From the NCBI GenBank assembly GCA_022710585.1, contig JAKLGV010000002.1, forward strand, positions 62,001-126,000: a stretch of 64,000 nt of DNA, in the 5' to 3' direction. A program made the translations under genes and the position numbers. The notes beneath the pieces were generated by a model. It was not told the DNA's origin. It saw nothing but the letters and a program-made list of their open reading frames with translations, and made no database searches. Shown one piece after another: positions 8,402-17,355 of this stretch. Every line of letters begins with the position of its first letter. The first letter of the stretch is position 1. The stretch is from Deltaproteobacteria bacterium. Lineage in GTDB: Bacteria > Desulfobacterota > Syntrophia > Syntrophales > Smithellaceae.

Positions 8402-8430
8402 TATATAGCCTTTTTAATAAATAACATCAA
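8402..8430 (-). promoter_or_regulatory. Predicted sigma70 promoter of the HEPN-MNT pair
   Basis: Minus strand -35 TTGATG (8425-8430), 17-bp spacer, -10 TATATA (8402-8407). It lies 43 nt upstream of the HEPN start codon. Sequence match only. Confidence 0.5.
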
Positions 8431-8827
8431 ATAAATTATTTTTCTGGATTCGCCTCAATCAAAACATTGCTGAATAACTCTTCCCTTCTACAGAGACATC
8501 AAGAGGGATTTTTATTTTGAATCGCAAAAAAAGAGCCGGCAAAATGCCCGCTCCAGCTCCGAATTTCATTCCAACCGGCATCCACCCACACCCGTCATGC
8601 CTGGTCGTAGATGACCCTATAGTGACCTTCAGGTTATTCAGGTTATGAAAACCGGCATCCGCCCAAGACGTCATGCCGGTGAAAACCGGCATCCAGTATT
8701 TGTTCTTTTTCTGGATTCCGGCTAGCCCCACGCCGGAATGACCATGTTTTCCCGCTCCAACTATAACATTGAACATTGAACGTAGAACATTGAACTTTCT
8801 TTCCCATCACCCATCACCCATTACCTC
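8431..8827. repeat. Composite dispersed-repeat block, no gene
   Basis: Contains GTCATGCCGGTGAAAACC/GGCATCCAG units, CTGGATTCCGGC and GCCGGAATGACC (8560-8750), then heptamers at 8800-8827. A 105-codon frame across it is only translated repeat. Confidence 0.6.
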
Positions 8828-9604
8828 TTACATATTTTTTGTTTTCCAGTAATCGTGAAAAGTCAATATCCGTTCTTTTTGTTCTGCCGAAAAAAGAAAT
8901 GGCTCAACGTCTTTAGCCAGAAAGTTCAAATCCAGTTCTTTTAATCTTTCATCAAACAATTTTAGAAATTGTTTTTTATCGCAGCCCATACATTTGGCGA
9001 TATAGTTAAAATCAGGCTCAGCCAATCCCATTAAATAAGACACATCAAAAAGGTCTCGTCCTTTTTCGCGTTTCCGTTCCACGACAGTCATCATTTTCTG
9101 GGCCAGCAGAACCGACGCAGGCGCCGTCCATATCTGCCGATACAGAGCAAATCTGTTCAAGATATAACGTTGAGGCTCGTAATACTTCTTCTTGGCTTCA
9201 GTATCAATACGAATCAGTATTTTTCTTGAACTATGAGGTGAAATCCCGGATTGATATAGAATATCCGGAAACTTGACATAGCAATGATACGCACCGCGTT
9301 CCACAAAACGATACTCCACCACGAAACCTTTTTTGGCCATATCCTTACATGCAATTTGCAACAGCTTTTCAAACGCCTTGAAAGACAGATCGAAATTATC
9401 AAAATCCAGGTCTTCTGAAAATCGCGGATTCTGATAGAGAATGCGAATGGCAGTGCCGCCGATGAAACACAACGAAGACGCCGACTTTTCCTTAAATATT
9501 GAATCCAGCAGTTCATGCTGTAGATATTCAACCAAAACACCCTGAGGGTTTTTCCGGCGCAAGGCTAAAGGGAAATATTCGGAAAGCTGATCTATTGTAA
9601 GCAT
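8828..9604 (-). CDS. abiEii: AbiEii-type nucleotidyltransferase toxin
   Basis: 258 residues from ATG 9604, which overlaps the abiEi end by 13 nt. The N-terminal part has the AbiEii/AbiGii signature: CFIGGTAIRILYQNPRFSEDLDFD, with the metal-binding DxD, and KMMTVVERKREKGRDLFDVSYL further on. AbiEii toxins transfer nucleotides to tRNA and give abortive phage infection and plasmid stabilisation. A TTG at 9616 is a less likely start. Confidence 0.85.
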   Translation of the reverse strand: MLTIDQLSEYFPLALRRKNPQGVLVEYLQHELLDSIFKEKSASSLCFIGGTAIRILYQNPRFSEDLDFDNFDLSFKAFEKLLQIACKDMAKKGFVVEYRFVERGAYHCYVKFPDILYQSGISPHSSRKILIRIDTEAKKKYYEPQRYILNRFALYRQIWTAPASVLLAQKMMTVVERKREKGRDLFDVSYLMGLAEPDFNYIAKCMGCDKKQFLKLFDERLKELDLNFLAKDVEPFLFSAEQKERILTFHDYWKTKNM

Positions 9605-10191
9605 CGCAAAGCCCAAACCTTCATTTTATTCATACCGAAAGCTGAAAGATACTTCTGAAATTTATCCACATCTATTTTCTCGTTAATCGCGTCCAGGTTG
9701 AATCTTATATTATAAAAGTCAGTTTCATTTCTTATTTTCGAAAGATTTAAATAAAGATAATCCAGTAACGCCTTTTCCGGTTCGGCCAGCAAATAATGTC
9801 CGTATTCTGTTTTCGTTTCCGTATAGCCCCAGAAAAGTTCCGGCTTGATATGCCGGTACAGAAACGTTCCAAAGGCATTCGTAAACTTCCTGTTGATTCG
9901 AGCCGTTACACTGACATACGCGTAAACCATTTCAGGGATAAAACCATACAAGGCCAGCGCGCTTTCCAGGCTTAGATAACTCGGCTCATAAATAAACGCC
10001 GCTACTTCTTCGCTCTTAATTCTTTCCTTATCCTTTTCAAAGGCATACAACCCGTTTTTCAAGCGCAGCAAGTTACCTTTCTGGACCCATAAACTAATCT
10101 GATAATCTAAAAGTTTCTGGTCGATTAACAAGGCATCGTTTCTTGAAAAATAAGGAGCTTTAATTATTTTCGTTAAATCATCGTATTTCAT
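9592..10191 (-). CDS. abiEi: AbiEi-type antitoxin/transcriptional repressor
   Basis: 199 residues from ATG 10191. The N-terminal winged helix (DLTKIIKAPYFSRNDALLIDQ...LWVQKGNLLRLKNGLYAF) is followed by an AbiEi body (YLSLESALALYGFIPE, YGHYLLAEPEKALLDYLYL). AbiEi represses its own operon and counters AbiEii. The ATG lies inside an inverted repeat and only 6 nt past a consensus -10 box, suggesting a leaderless mRNA. Confidence 0.87.
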   Translation of the reverse strand: MKYDDLTKIIKAPYFSRNDALLIDQKLLDYQISLWVQKGNLLRLKNGLYAFEKDKERIKSEEVAAFIYEPSYLSLESALALYGFIPEMVYAYVSVTARINRKFTNAFGTFLYRHIKPELFWGYTETKTEYGHYLLAEPEKALLDYLYLNLSKIRNETDFYNIRFNLDAINEKIDVDKFQKYLSAFGMNKMKVWALRCLQ

Positions 10192-10227
10192 AATCTTATT
10201 ATAATTAATAATATAATGAAATGTCAA
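10186..10227 (-). promoter_or_regulatory. abiE promoter and overlapping operator
   Basis: Consensus promoter on the minus strand: -35 TTGACA (10222-10227), 18-bp spacer, -10 TATAAT (10198-10203). A 36-bp imperfect inverted repeat with TTTCAT/ATGAAA outer arms covers 10186-10221, including the -10 box and the abiEi start codon. The predicted transcription start coincides with ATG 10191. Confidence 0.75.
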
Positions 10228-10237
10228 CCCAATCTTC

Positions 10238-10434
10238 TATTCTTTACCCCATAACCCATCACCTATAACCTATAACCTATAACCTATTGCCTGCCGTAAG
10301 GCCCCCATCACCTATCGCCTTTTTTTTCCCTATCGCCTATAACCTATAACCTATAACCTATAACCTATAACCTATTACCTATAACCTATTACCTATTACC
10401 CCTTACCTGAACCTCCGGTTCACCCATCACCTTC
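10238..10434. repeat. Long heptamer tract
   Basis: About 200 bp of CCTATAA, CCCATCA and CCTATTA units with one CCTGCCG/TAAGGCC hairpin pair, interrupted once by a T-run near 10320. It runs into the last codons of the ATPase gene (stop 10427-10429). Confidence 0.85.
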
Positions 10435-11575
10435 TCGCAAACTTATCCAACCACTGGCGGGGATTAACGACGAACACTTTCAAACCTTTAATTTCCTTCT
10501 CATATCCTGCTCCCGCATCCGGGCAAATCAAATAATTATTGCCGCCGGGATAGTAAGAGCGGAATTCTTTAAGCGAAGAGACATCAAATTGTTTCGGATC
10601 CCATTTACATTCTATAGCATCAACACTGTCGCGGTTTCTTTGGATGACAAAATCAATTTCTCTCCCCGCTGTATCCCGCCAATACTGAATATCATGATCA
10701 TAAGCATAGGCTTGGAGATACTCGAGTACGATATGCTCCCAAAGAGGTCCGCGATCACCCGGACGCAAAGGATCCCATCCCCGGCTGAAGCTTACAAAGC
10801 CCGTATCGAAAGCATATATCTTCGGCATCTTTGTAATCTCTTTCTGACCACCGCCAAAAAACGGGCGAACAAGCGTCACCGTTTTAGTTATGGCCATAGC
10901 CAGAAGGTGGGCGTCAACAGTTGCACGGCTGATACCAAGAGCGCTTGCCGTCTTTGCTGTCTCGAAAAGTCCACCACTTTGTCGAAGGACATACTCAAAC
11001 AACGATGTGAATTTTTCCGGATTGCGAAAAGCGAAAAGCTTTTGGACGTCTCTCACAAAAAAAGAATCCGTCCATTCCCGATAAAACTCAGGTTCTTTAG
11101 ATGAAGAAAACAGAGCTTGTGGCAGACCGCCATGGAAAAGACGTTTATCAATAGACGCGTTATTAAAGGATGCCAGTTCATCAAATAAAACAGGAGTAAG
11201 ATGAACATTGCGCTTACGGCCTGTTAGCGTATCTTTAAATTTCTTTGTTGCGGCAAGAGTTGATGAACCTGTGGCAACGATTTTCAAATGGGGAAATTGG
11301 TCCGCGCCTATTTTTAGAATTCGGCTGGGATCGCGCAATTGATGAACTTCATCAAAAACGATAATTTTTCTATCACAATTTTTAAAGAAGATTTCCGGCT
11401 GGGCAATCAGTTCTTCCACAACAGGTAAATCGCAATTTAAATACAAAACGTGATCTTCGCCCAAACTTTTAACCAGCGTGGTCTTACCCACCCGACGCAC
11501 ACCCGCCAGCCAGACAATAGGCGCTGCCTGCCATGCTTTTTCCAGACGGCTAATCCAAAAAGGCCTCTCAATCAT
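10427..11575 (-). CDS. AAA ATPase with DUF4143 C-terminal domain
   Basis: 382 residues. Walker A GVRRVGKTT near residue 25, Walker B KIIVFDEVHQL near residue 70, sensor region IVATGSSTLAA. The C-terminal DUF4143 region ends with a nuclease-like fold (YWRDTAGREIDFVIQRNRDSVDAIECKWD). The family is common in bacteria and archaea, often near mobile or defence genes, and has no firm role. It stands alone between repeat blocks. Confidence 0.8.
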   Translation of the reverse strand: MIERPFWISRLEKAWQAAPIVWLAGVRRVGKTTLVKSLGEDHVLYLNCDLPVVEELIAQPEIFFKNCDRKIIVFDEVHQLRDPSRILKIGADQFPHLKIVATGSSTLAATKKFKDTLTGRKRNVHLTPVLFDELASFNNASIDKRLFHGGLPQALFSSSKEPEFYREWTDSFFVRDVQKLFAFRNPEKFTSLFEYVLRQSGGLFETAKTASALGISRATVDAHLLAMAITKTVTLVRPFFGGGQKEITKMPKIYAFDTGFVSFSRGWDPLRPGDRGPLWEHIVLEYLQAYAYDHDIQYWRDTAGREIDFVIQRNRDSVDAIECKWDPKQFDVSSLKEFRSYYPGGNNYLICPDAGAGYEKEIKGLKVFVVNPRQWLDKFARR

Positions 11576-11599
11576 GTTAGCGTACCTAGCATATTATCC

Positions 11600-11790
11600 G
11601 TTAATATGTCAATTGTAATTCTGTCGTGCATCCACCCCACGCATGTCATGCCCGAATGGGCCTATCGGGGATCCAGTTTTTTTATCACCCATAACCTCTT
11701 ACCTATTACCTGCCGTAAGGCCCCCATCACCTATAACCTCTTAACTGCCGTAAGGCTCCTATTGCCTGCCGTAAGGCCCCCACCGGGAAG
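11600..11790. repeat. Dispersed-repeat block with three hairpin units
   Basis: GTCATGCCCGAATGGG-type repeat at about 11645-11672, then heptamer units with three CTGCCGTAAGGC hairpins (about 11709, 11743 and 11765). Confidence 0.65.
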
Positions 11791-11880
11791 ACATTTCTAC
11801 TTAAATCTGTGAAACGCAAGAATGTCGGAATTATTTACAAATTCAAAAAGGCAGACAGAGTAAAGTGATTAAAATTTTAT

Positions 11881-11999
11881 GAAACTCCCGCAGAATACCC
11901 CACCATTAATGGTGGGGATGAATGCGGTGCCGGCGTAAGGGGGATGCAATCCCCCTCCTTGCCGTTCAAGATGCCCTGCAACTTGCTGCGGGGAGTTTC
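11881..11999. other. 119-bp structured element with terminal inverted repeats and inner hairpins
   Basis: Outer arms GAAACTCCCGCAG and CTGCGGGGAGTTTC close the element. Inside are a perfect 20-bp palindrome (11898-11917, CCCCACCATT followed by its complement) and a hairpin GGGGGAT-GCA-ATCCCCC (11939-11955). It has no ORF. It could be a non-autonomous transposon end (IS200/IS605-like structures use such hairpins) or a structured RNA; sequence alone does not decide. Confidence 0.6.
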
Positions 12000-12065
12000 G
12001 TTGTTTGTTTTTCATTAAATATGTAGATGTTGGGATTATTTACAGAAATAAAATTCGTAATACGA

Positions 12066-12195
12066 AACCTTTGCATAATACCTGTTGTGTCATTTCGAGA
12101 AGCGCAAGCGACGAGAAATCTTTCTTTTATAATAAGACGTTATAAGATTTCTCCCTTCGGTCGAAATGACAATTTGATCATTATGCAAAGCTTTC
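12066..12195. repeat. 130-bp palindromic dispersed element, copy 1
   Basis: Begins AACCTTTGCATAAT and ends ATTATGCAAAGCTTTC. Inner arms GTCATTTCGAGAAGCG and CTTCGGTCGAAATGAC, then AGATTTCTC matching GAGAAATCT. No ORF. It reads the same, base for base, as copy 2 at 43659-43788, which implies recent spread (MITE- or REP-like). Confidence 0.85.
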
Positions 12196-12457
12196 AATAC
12201 ACTAATTACATTGATGTTTTTCATTAATTGCCTTTAGCCATGATTTTTTGTGTCGGATATCTTTACAATATTGAAAATCGCAGGTTTTAGAAATTTGTTT
12301 TATAATATTTTCTGTTATAAATATGTTAATAATAACGGTATGATAAGTATGATATTAAATTTAAGCTGACTTGTGGCATATTCTATGCTTTTTTAATGTT
12401 AAAACGAAAAGTAATTTTGAAATAATATTTAATTTCACCATAATGGAGGATAGGGTC

Positions 12458-13081
12458 ATGAAAATAAAATCAAAAATTTTAGTGGCTGTGCTCGGGGTGT
12501 TCTTTATAGTGGCCGGAAATGCTTTTGCCTTGCCTTTCAACTATAATGGATCTCCTTATCAAAACATTGATCAAGGTTACCTAGCCTTATATATAGATGT
12601 ACCTGATACGGGGATTATTTCCGATATGAATGTTTCTTTAATAATCAGTGAACCTTATGTTGATGATATGTATATTCGATTATATCGCACCGATAGTAAT
12701 TTAGTTAGTTATTTATTTTTGGGAAGCAATTTTAGGGGAAACACTGGTGGTACTTATGGGTCGTATATAAATGCAACGTTTGATGATCAAGCATCGGAGG
12801 CTTATCCTCGTACTGGACAAGTAGATGGTAATTATGGGATCTTTAAACCTTATTCTCCATTATCCGTATTCAACGGTACTGAACTCTCCGGTCGTTGGTA
12901 TTTAATAATTAAGGACGTATCTTCTTTTCCCGACACCGGAAATGACCTTTATGCATGGAGTATATCAGGTACCACAACAGACGTCCCGGAACCAGCTACC
13001 GTGCTGTTGCTTGGTCTTGGTTTGCTTGGTGTTGCAGGAATCAGAAGAAAGATGATTATTCCGTTTGAAGTCGCCACCTAA
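12458..13081 (+). CDS. PEP-CTERM surface protein with P-domain-like region; 3' end altered by IS insertion
   Basis: 207 residues from ATG 12458, with GGAGGA 8 nt upstream. An N-terminal signal peptide (ILVAVLGVFFIVAGNAFA) precedes a domain ending GTELSGRWYLIIKDV...GNDLYAWSISG, which resembles the proprotein convertase P-domain. The C-terminus has VPEPATVLLLGLGLLGVAGIRRK, the PEP-CTERM sorting signal cut by exosortase. The last residues (about EVAT) are encoded by the left end of the IS21-family element, so the original stop has been displaced. The sorting signal is intact. It is one of only three plus-strand genes in the window. Confidence 0.85.
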   Translation: MKIKSKILVAVLGVFFIVAGNAFALPFNYNGSPYQNIDQGYLALYIDVPDTGIISDMNVSLIISEPYVDDMYIRLYRTDSNLVSYLFLGSNFRGNTGGTYGSYINATFDDQASEAYPRTGQVDGNYGIFKPYSPLSVFNGTELSGRWYLIIKDVSSFPDTGNDLYAWSISGTTTDVPEPATVLLLGLGLLGVAGIRRKMIIPFEVAT

Positions 13082-13225
13082 TTCCGCTGCATTCCGCCAC
13101 CCAATTCCGGAGGAAACCGCCACTCAATTCCGGTAGATTCCGCCACCCCTTTAGCAGAGAGTTGAGACGCTGGATAATTCACGAGAAAGCCATTAGAGTT
13201 TCAGGGAAAAACCCTGGAGGCACTA

Positions 13226-14776
13226 ATGGCGGCAGCGAGGTTATCCATGCGAACAATTAAAGAGATTTTACGATTAAAATGGGAACACCATCTATCCAAG
13301 AAACAAATTGCAGTCAGTTGTAATATTGCCCGTAGCACCATTACGGATTACCTGAGGCGTGCAGAACGGGCAGGTTTGACCTGGCCATTGCCTGAGGATC
13401 TGGATGACGCAAAGTTGCAGTTCATTCTTTTTCCTTCCCGAGCGGGCATCTGCAATCAGGGCAAGCGTCCGGATATGGGAGAGATTTATAAGGAACTAAG
13501 CCATAAGGGCGTTACCCTCCAGCAATTGTGGCTGGAATATAAACAAAACAATCCCGATGGCTATCAATACAGTTATTTCTGTGATCTTTACCATCAATGG
13601 GCAAAGAAACGAAATGTGACCTTACGGCAAACCTACCGGGCAGGGGAAAAACTTTTTGTCGATTATGCCGGTCAGACCATACCGTTTACCGATCAGATGA
13701 CGGGACAGGTTCAAGAAGCTTATCTGTTTGTAGCCACCCTTGGCGCCAGCAGTTATACCTTTGTCTGGGCAAGCCTCAAACAGGATTTGCCTTCCTGGAT
13801 CGATGCCCACGTGAAGGCTTTTGCATTCTTTGGTGGTGTTCCGGAGATCGTTGTCCCGGATAATTTGAAAGCAGGCGTCACCAAGCCATGCCGGTATGAA
13901 CCGGAAATCAATCCGACCTACCATGACCTCATAAAATATTATGGTGCTGTGGTGGTACCGGCCCGTGTCCGCAAGCCCCGGGATAAAGCCAAAGTGGAAT
14001 CGGCCGTTGGCATTGCCCAAAGATGGATCATAGCCGCCCTGAGGAATCATACCTTCTTCGGTCTTCACGAATTAAACAAAGCTATTGCCGAAAAACTGAC
14101 CGAGTTAAATAACCGCAACTTCCAGAAGATGGAAGGCTCACGCAGCAGCCTTTTTGAAACCATCGACAAGCCGGCATTAAAGCCTCTTCCTTTAGTTCCT
14201 TACGAATACGCAGAATGGAAAACGGCGGCGGTCAATGTTGATTACCATGTTGAGATTGATCATCATTATTACAGTGTGCCCTATCAATTAGTCAGAGAAC
14301 GTGTGGACGTTCGTCTGACGTCAAACGTTGTGGAGATCTTTTTCAAAAACCGTCGGGTGGTTCTTCATCCAAGAAGTTATGATAAATGGAAGTATACCAC
14401 ACTGACGGGGCACATGCCTCAGTCGCATCAGCGTTATCTGGAATGGACGCCTTCCCGGATCGTGACCTGGGCAGGCAAGAATGGCCCCAACACGGAAAAG
14501 ATAGTCCGGCATATCCTGGAAAACAAACCCCATCCTGAGCAGGGATTCCGTTCTTGCCTGGGAATCATCAGACTGGGAAAGCTTTATTCTGCAGAACGTT
14601 TAGAAGCAGCCTGTAGCCTGGCTCTGCATATAAAAGGCTACAGTTATAAAAGTATCGAGTCGATTCTCAAAACAAAGCTCGACCAGCAAAAAAGCTTCAT
14701 GGATCCATTAAACAATTTTACGCCGAAAGCTCCTGTCGTTCATTCCAATATACGGGGCAAGGGCTATTACAACTAA
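13226..14776 (+). CDS. istA: IS21-family transposase IstA
   Basis: 516 residues; GGAGG precedes ATG 13226. An N-terminal helix-turn-helix (LSKKQIAVSCNIARSTITDYLRR) is followed by an rve/DDE catalytic core: KLFVDYAGQT (first Asp), VVPDNLKAGV (second Asp), KVESAVGIAQRWI (Glu). A C-terminal beta domain follows. Length and motifs are complete, so the element may be active. Confidence 0.93.
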   Translation: MAAARLSMRTIKEILRLKWEHHLSKKQIAVSCNIARSTITDYLRRAERAGLTWPLPEDLDDAKLQFILFPSRAGICNQGKRPDMGEIYKELSHKGVTLQQLWLEYKQNNPDGYQYSYFCDLYHQWAKKRNVTLRQTYRAGEKLFVDYAGQTIPFTDQMTGQVQEAYLFVATLGASSYTFVWASLKQDLPSWIDAHVKAFAFFGGVPEIVVPDNLKAGVTKPCRYEPEINPTYHDLIKYYGAVVVPARVRKPRDKAKVESAVGIAQRWIIAALRNHTFFGLHELNKAIAEKLTELNNRNFQKMEGSRSSLFETIDKPALKPLPLVPYEYAEWKTAAVNVDYHVEIDHHYYSVPYQLVRERVDVRLTSNVVEIFFKNRRVVLHPRSYDKWKYTTLTGHMPQSHQRYLEWTPSRIVTWAGKNGPNTEKIVRHILENKPHPEQGFRSCLGIIRLGKLYSAERLEAACSLALHIKGYSYKSIESILKTKLDQQKSFMDPLNNFTPKAPVVHSNIRGKGYYN

Positions 14777-14816
14777 ACCGAGATTAAACACGATGAACAT
14801 GAAAGGAAAAATAACC

Positions 14817-15554
14817 ATGCTCAATCAGCAAACCATCGAGAAACTCGCCGCCTTGAAACTCAACGGCATGGCGGAAAACTTTACTTTACAGCTTCAGCAA
14901 CCCAAAATGAATAATCTGTCCTTCGAAGATCGCTTTGCCATGATTGTCGATGCGCAATGGGACTGGAAAGAAAACAGCCGGATGAAGCGCTATCTTCGAG
15001 ATGCAAAACTCAAACTCCCGGCCTGTGTAGAAGACATTGATTATAAAACCCACAGAGGCATTGATCAATCCGTCATGATGAGGCTCATTGCCGGTGACTG
15101 GATCAAAAACTTCCAAAACATTATTATTACCGGACCCACCGGAGTGGGTAAAACCTTCCTGGCTTGTGCCTTAGCCAACAAGGCCTGCCGGAATGGATTT
15201 CACAGTCTCTATCTGCGCAGTCCCGGTTTCTATTATCAAATGGCTCTTTCTCGAAATGACGGCAGTTATAGAAAAATCATGAATAAACTCTCCAAAACCA
15301 ATGTTCTGATCATTGACGACTTCGGCCTTGCGCCCCTGACTGATCCTGATAGAAGAGATCTCTTCGAAGTTGTCGATGAAAGACACGGGCATGGATCAAC
15401 CATCATTACCAGTCAATTACCCATAGAAAACTGGCATGACATCATTGGCGATCCTACTATCGCCGATGGCATCCTTGACCGGCTTATCCACAATGCCCAT
15501 AAAATTAATCTAAAAGGAGGTTCCATGAGAAAAAAACATTCCACATTGACTTGA
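14817..15554 (+). CDS. istB: IS21 helper ATPase IstB
   Basis: 245 residues from ATG 14817 (AAAGGA 9 nt upstream; an in-frame ATG at 14793 has no clear ribosome site). Walker A GPTGVGKTF near residue 105, Walker B NVLIIDDFGL, ending GGSMRKKHSTLT. A DnaA/AAA+ ATPase that assists IstA in target selection. It starts 40 nt after the istA stop. Confidence 0.93.
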   Translation: MLNQQTIEKLAALKLNGMAENFTLQLQQPKMNNLSFEDRFAMIVDAQWDWKENSRMKRYLRDAKLKLPACVEDIDYKTHRGIDQSVMMRLIAGDWIKNFQNIIITGPTGVGKTFLACALANKACRNGFHSLYLRSPGFYYQMALSRNDGSYRKIMNKLSKTNVLIIDDFGLAPLTDPDRRDLFEVVDERHGHGSTIITSQLPIENWHDIIGDPTIADGILDRLIHNAHKINLKGGSMRKKHSTLT

Positions 15555-15744
15555 TAAAATACTTATGAGAAAGGACTAAAAACCAGCGTCGCTTCGCTCC
15601 GATCAGGGGGTGGCGACTTCCTCCGGATTTGAGTGTCGGTTTCCTCCGGATTTGAGTGTCGGTTTCCTCCGGATCTGGGTGGCGACTTAAGCGGTATACT
15701 CAGAAAGATTAAAAAGTAATGACAAGCATATTCAGTTTAAATGC

Positions 15745-15779
15745 AAAAAGGCAGGGCCACAATTGGCTCTGCCTTTTTT
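15745..15779. terminator. Rho-independent terminator, probably the displaced PEP-CTERM gene terminator
   Basis: Stem AAAAAGGCAG(G)GCC pairing with GGC(T)CTGCCTTTTT around a 6-nt loop; works in both directions. It lies just past the IS right end, 2.6 kb from the coding region it likely served before insertion. Confidence 0.75.
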
Positions 15780-16146
15780 ATTCCTTGTGCGGATTCAATA
15801 TTGCAGATTGAATCCGGTTGTTTCTATTATGATAAAATAAAAAAGGTTCAAGCTACAAACTTGAACCAGCAAAGGGAAAGTCATACCGGACTTGATCCCG
15901 TATCCCCCCAAGACGTCATGCCGGTGAAAACCGGCATCCAGTATTTTTTTCCTCTTTTCCCCTCACACCTTACGCCTTACTCTTTACGTTGTCCTATTAC
16001 CTATCGCCTATTGCCTCTTACCTGCCGTAAGGCCCCCATCACCCATCACCCATCACTTCTCGCCTGCCGAAAGGCCCCCATCGCCCATTGCCTATAGCCT
16101 ATAGCCTTAACTTTGCACATTGAACTTTTTTCCTATCGCCCATCGC
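15780..16146. repeat. Repeat-filled spacer
   Basis: Hairpins GGATTCAA...TTGAATCC (about 15792-15816) and GGTTCAAG...CTTGAACC (15846-15868), a GTCATGCCGGTGAAAACC block (15915-15940), then heptamers with two hairpin units including the loop variant CTGCCGAAAGGC (about 16065). A 118-codon plus-strand frame here is translated repeat. Confidence 0.65.
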
Positions 16147-17355
16147 CTATCGCCTATCACCCATTTTCCCATACACATTATTATACAAAAACACCTTCTT
16201 TTCTTTCCCCGCCGGCCAGGGAATCATCAAATCCTTGCCCGGCTTATCCTGCGCAAACCAGTTATTGAAAATTTCCGCCTTATCTTCCGGCACCCCCCGA
16301 ATCCCAATCGCCCTGACCTTCGGATTTCTAAACGTATTGTGATGAATCTTAATAAGCCTGCCGGCGATATCCGTTCCATCCTTTCTGTCCTTTCCGCCGT
16401 GCATATCAAAATTGTGGCTCAGCGATTCCCCCAGCTCAATATTGTTGCTCGCCTCGTAACTTAATCCGGAAACACCCGTTCCCGCAATCGAGTGGCGGTT
16501 ATAATTAAAAAGATTGAACTCAATCAGTGACGATATATTCTTGCCGTAACCGTGACTCACACCATATCCTAAACCCTGCCGCTGATTATGATGTATATAA
16601 TTATGGTGGATATGATGTTTGTCTCCGTTCTTTAAAAAAATTGCCGCGTGGCTCCAACCGCTTAGCTCACAGTTGTCCAATTCAAGTGCTTCATGATCTG
16701 TCCATATACCTGCAGAATTAGGAAGAAGATAATAATACGTTGATTGCGCTTTGTGATCGCCGCGTTCTTTGTTATGCGCCCGCTTGTGATGTTCTAAACG
16801 AGGTTTAGGATCTGGGCCAATAATGCGCAAACCGGTAATGCGAACCTTGGGACCAAGAACATTAATCAAAGGACTGGTTGCAAAATTATCACTTCTTAAA
16901 AATGCGCCCTCCGAACCCTTGTCCCCCCTATCACTTGCTAAAGTTACACCGGCCGGCAGCTTGATCTGAAATTTCTCTGTACTTATAAGATTTGTGAAAT
17001 CAATTTCCGCGTGACCATCGATAAAGATGATCTCGCCTTTTTTGACACTTTTCAAAGCCACCAACAGGCCGTCTAAATCTTTTACATTGTAGTGACCTTT
17101 TGTGATGATTTTTTTATAGCCAGCACCGCCGCCTATCGGGCCATTCGCATCAGGTTTAGCACCATAGATTTGCCCGTTTTTTTCTATAAAAGTGTGTTCT
17201 ACTTTTATATTATCAGCACTACAGGCTGCATGAGGTAAAAATATATAACTAATCAGAACACAAAATATTGTTATGCTAATAAATTTTATTCGCATTTTTT
17301 GTAATGTTTTATCGCACCTGCGCTGATAGGACGTAGAAGTTGTGAAAAAAATCAC
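16147..17355 (-). CDS. Secreted right-handed beta-helix protein (pectate-lyase-like)
   Basis: 402 residues from GTG 17355, which overlaps the upstream stop as GTGA; ATG 17295 would also leave a good signal peptide (ISITIFCVLISYIFLPHAACSA). The mature part has parallel beta-helix features: LPAGVTLASDRG, SPLINVLGPKVRITGLRIIGPDP, HHIHHNYIHHNQRQGLGYGV, IKIHHNTFRN, AEIFNNWF. Such proteins bind or cleave acidic polysaccharide, and one placed in a polysaccharide cluster may trim the polymer in the periplasm. A catalytic triad could not be assigned. Confidence 0.75.
   Translation of the reverse strand: MIFFTTSTSYQRRCDKTLQKMRIKFISITIFCVLISYIFLPHAACSADNIKVEHTFIEKNGQIYGAKPDANGPIGGGAGYKKIITKGHYNVKDLDGLLVALKSVKKGEIIFIDGHAEIDFTNLISTEKFQIKLPAGVTLASDRGDKGSEGAFLRSDNFATSPLINVLGPKVRITGLRIIGPDPKPRLEHHKRAHNKERGDHKAQSTYYYLLPNSAGIWTDHEALELDNCELSGWSHAAIFLKNGDKHHIHHNYIHHNQRQGLGYGVSHGYGKNISSLIEFNLFNYNRHSIAGTGVSGLSYEASNNIELGESLSHNFDMHGGKDRKDGTDIAGRLIKIHHNTFRNPKVRAIGIRGVPEDKAEIFNNWFAQDKPGKDLMIPWPAGKEKKVFLYNNVYGKMGDRR

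Larger units (their letters stand above)
13068..15688 (+). mobile_element. IS21-family insertion sequence
   Basis: Carries istA and istB in the family order. The ends are related inverted repeats: AAGTCGCCACC at 13068 and GGTGGCGACTT ending at 15688. Each end has the multiple inner repeats typical of IS21: CCGCCAC/AATTCCGG blocks on the left (13080-13160) and two GGATTTGAGTGTCGG units on the right (15630-15665). A clear target duplication was not found. Inserted at the 3' end of the PEP-CTERM gene. Confidence 0.88.

Noticed and set aside
8459..8776. 105-codon minus-strand ORF
   Set aside because: Entirely translated dispersed repeat; no domain or ribosome site.
11450..11812. 120-codon plus-strand ORF
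   Set aside because: Antisense to the ATPase start and then repeat sequence.
12027..12227. 66-codon plus-strand ORF
   Set aside because: Lies over the 130-bp palindromic element.
13060..15695. Target-site duplication of the IS21 element
   Set aside because: The bases beside the two ends do not give a convincing direct repeat, so none is claimed.
15741..16097. 118-codon plus-strand ORF
   Set aside because: Covers a terminator, hairpins and heptamer tract; only repeat translation.
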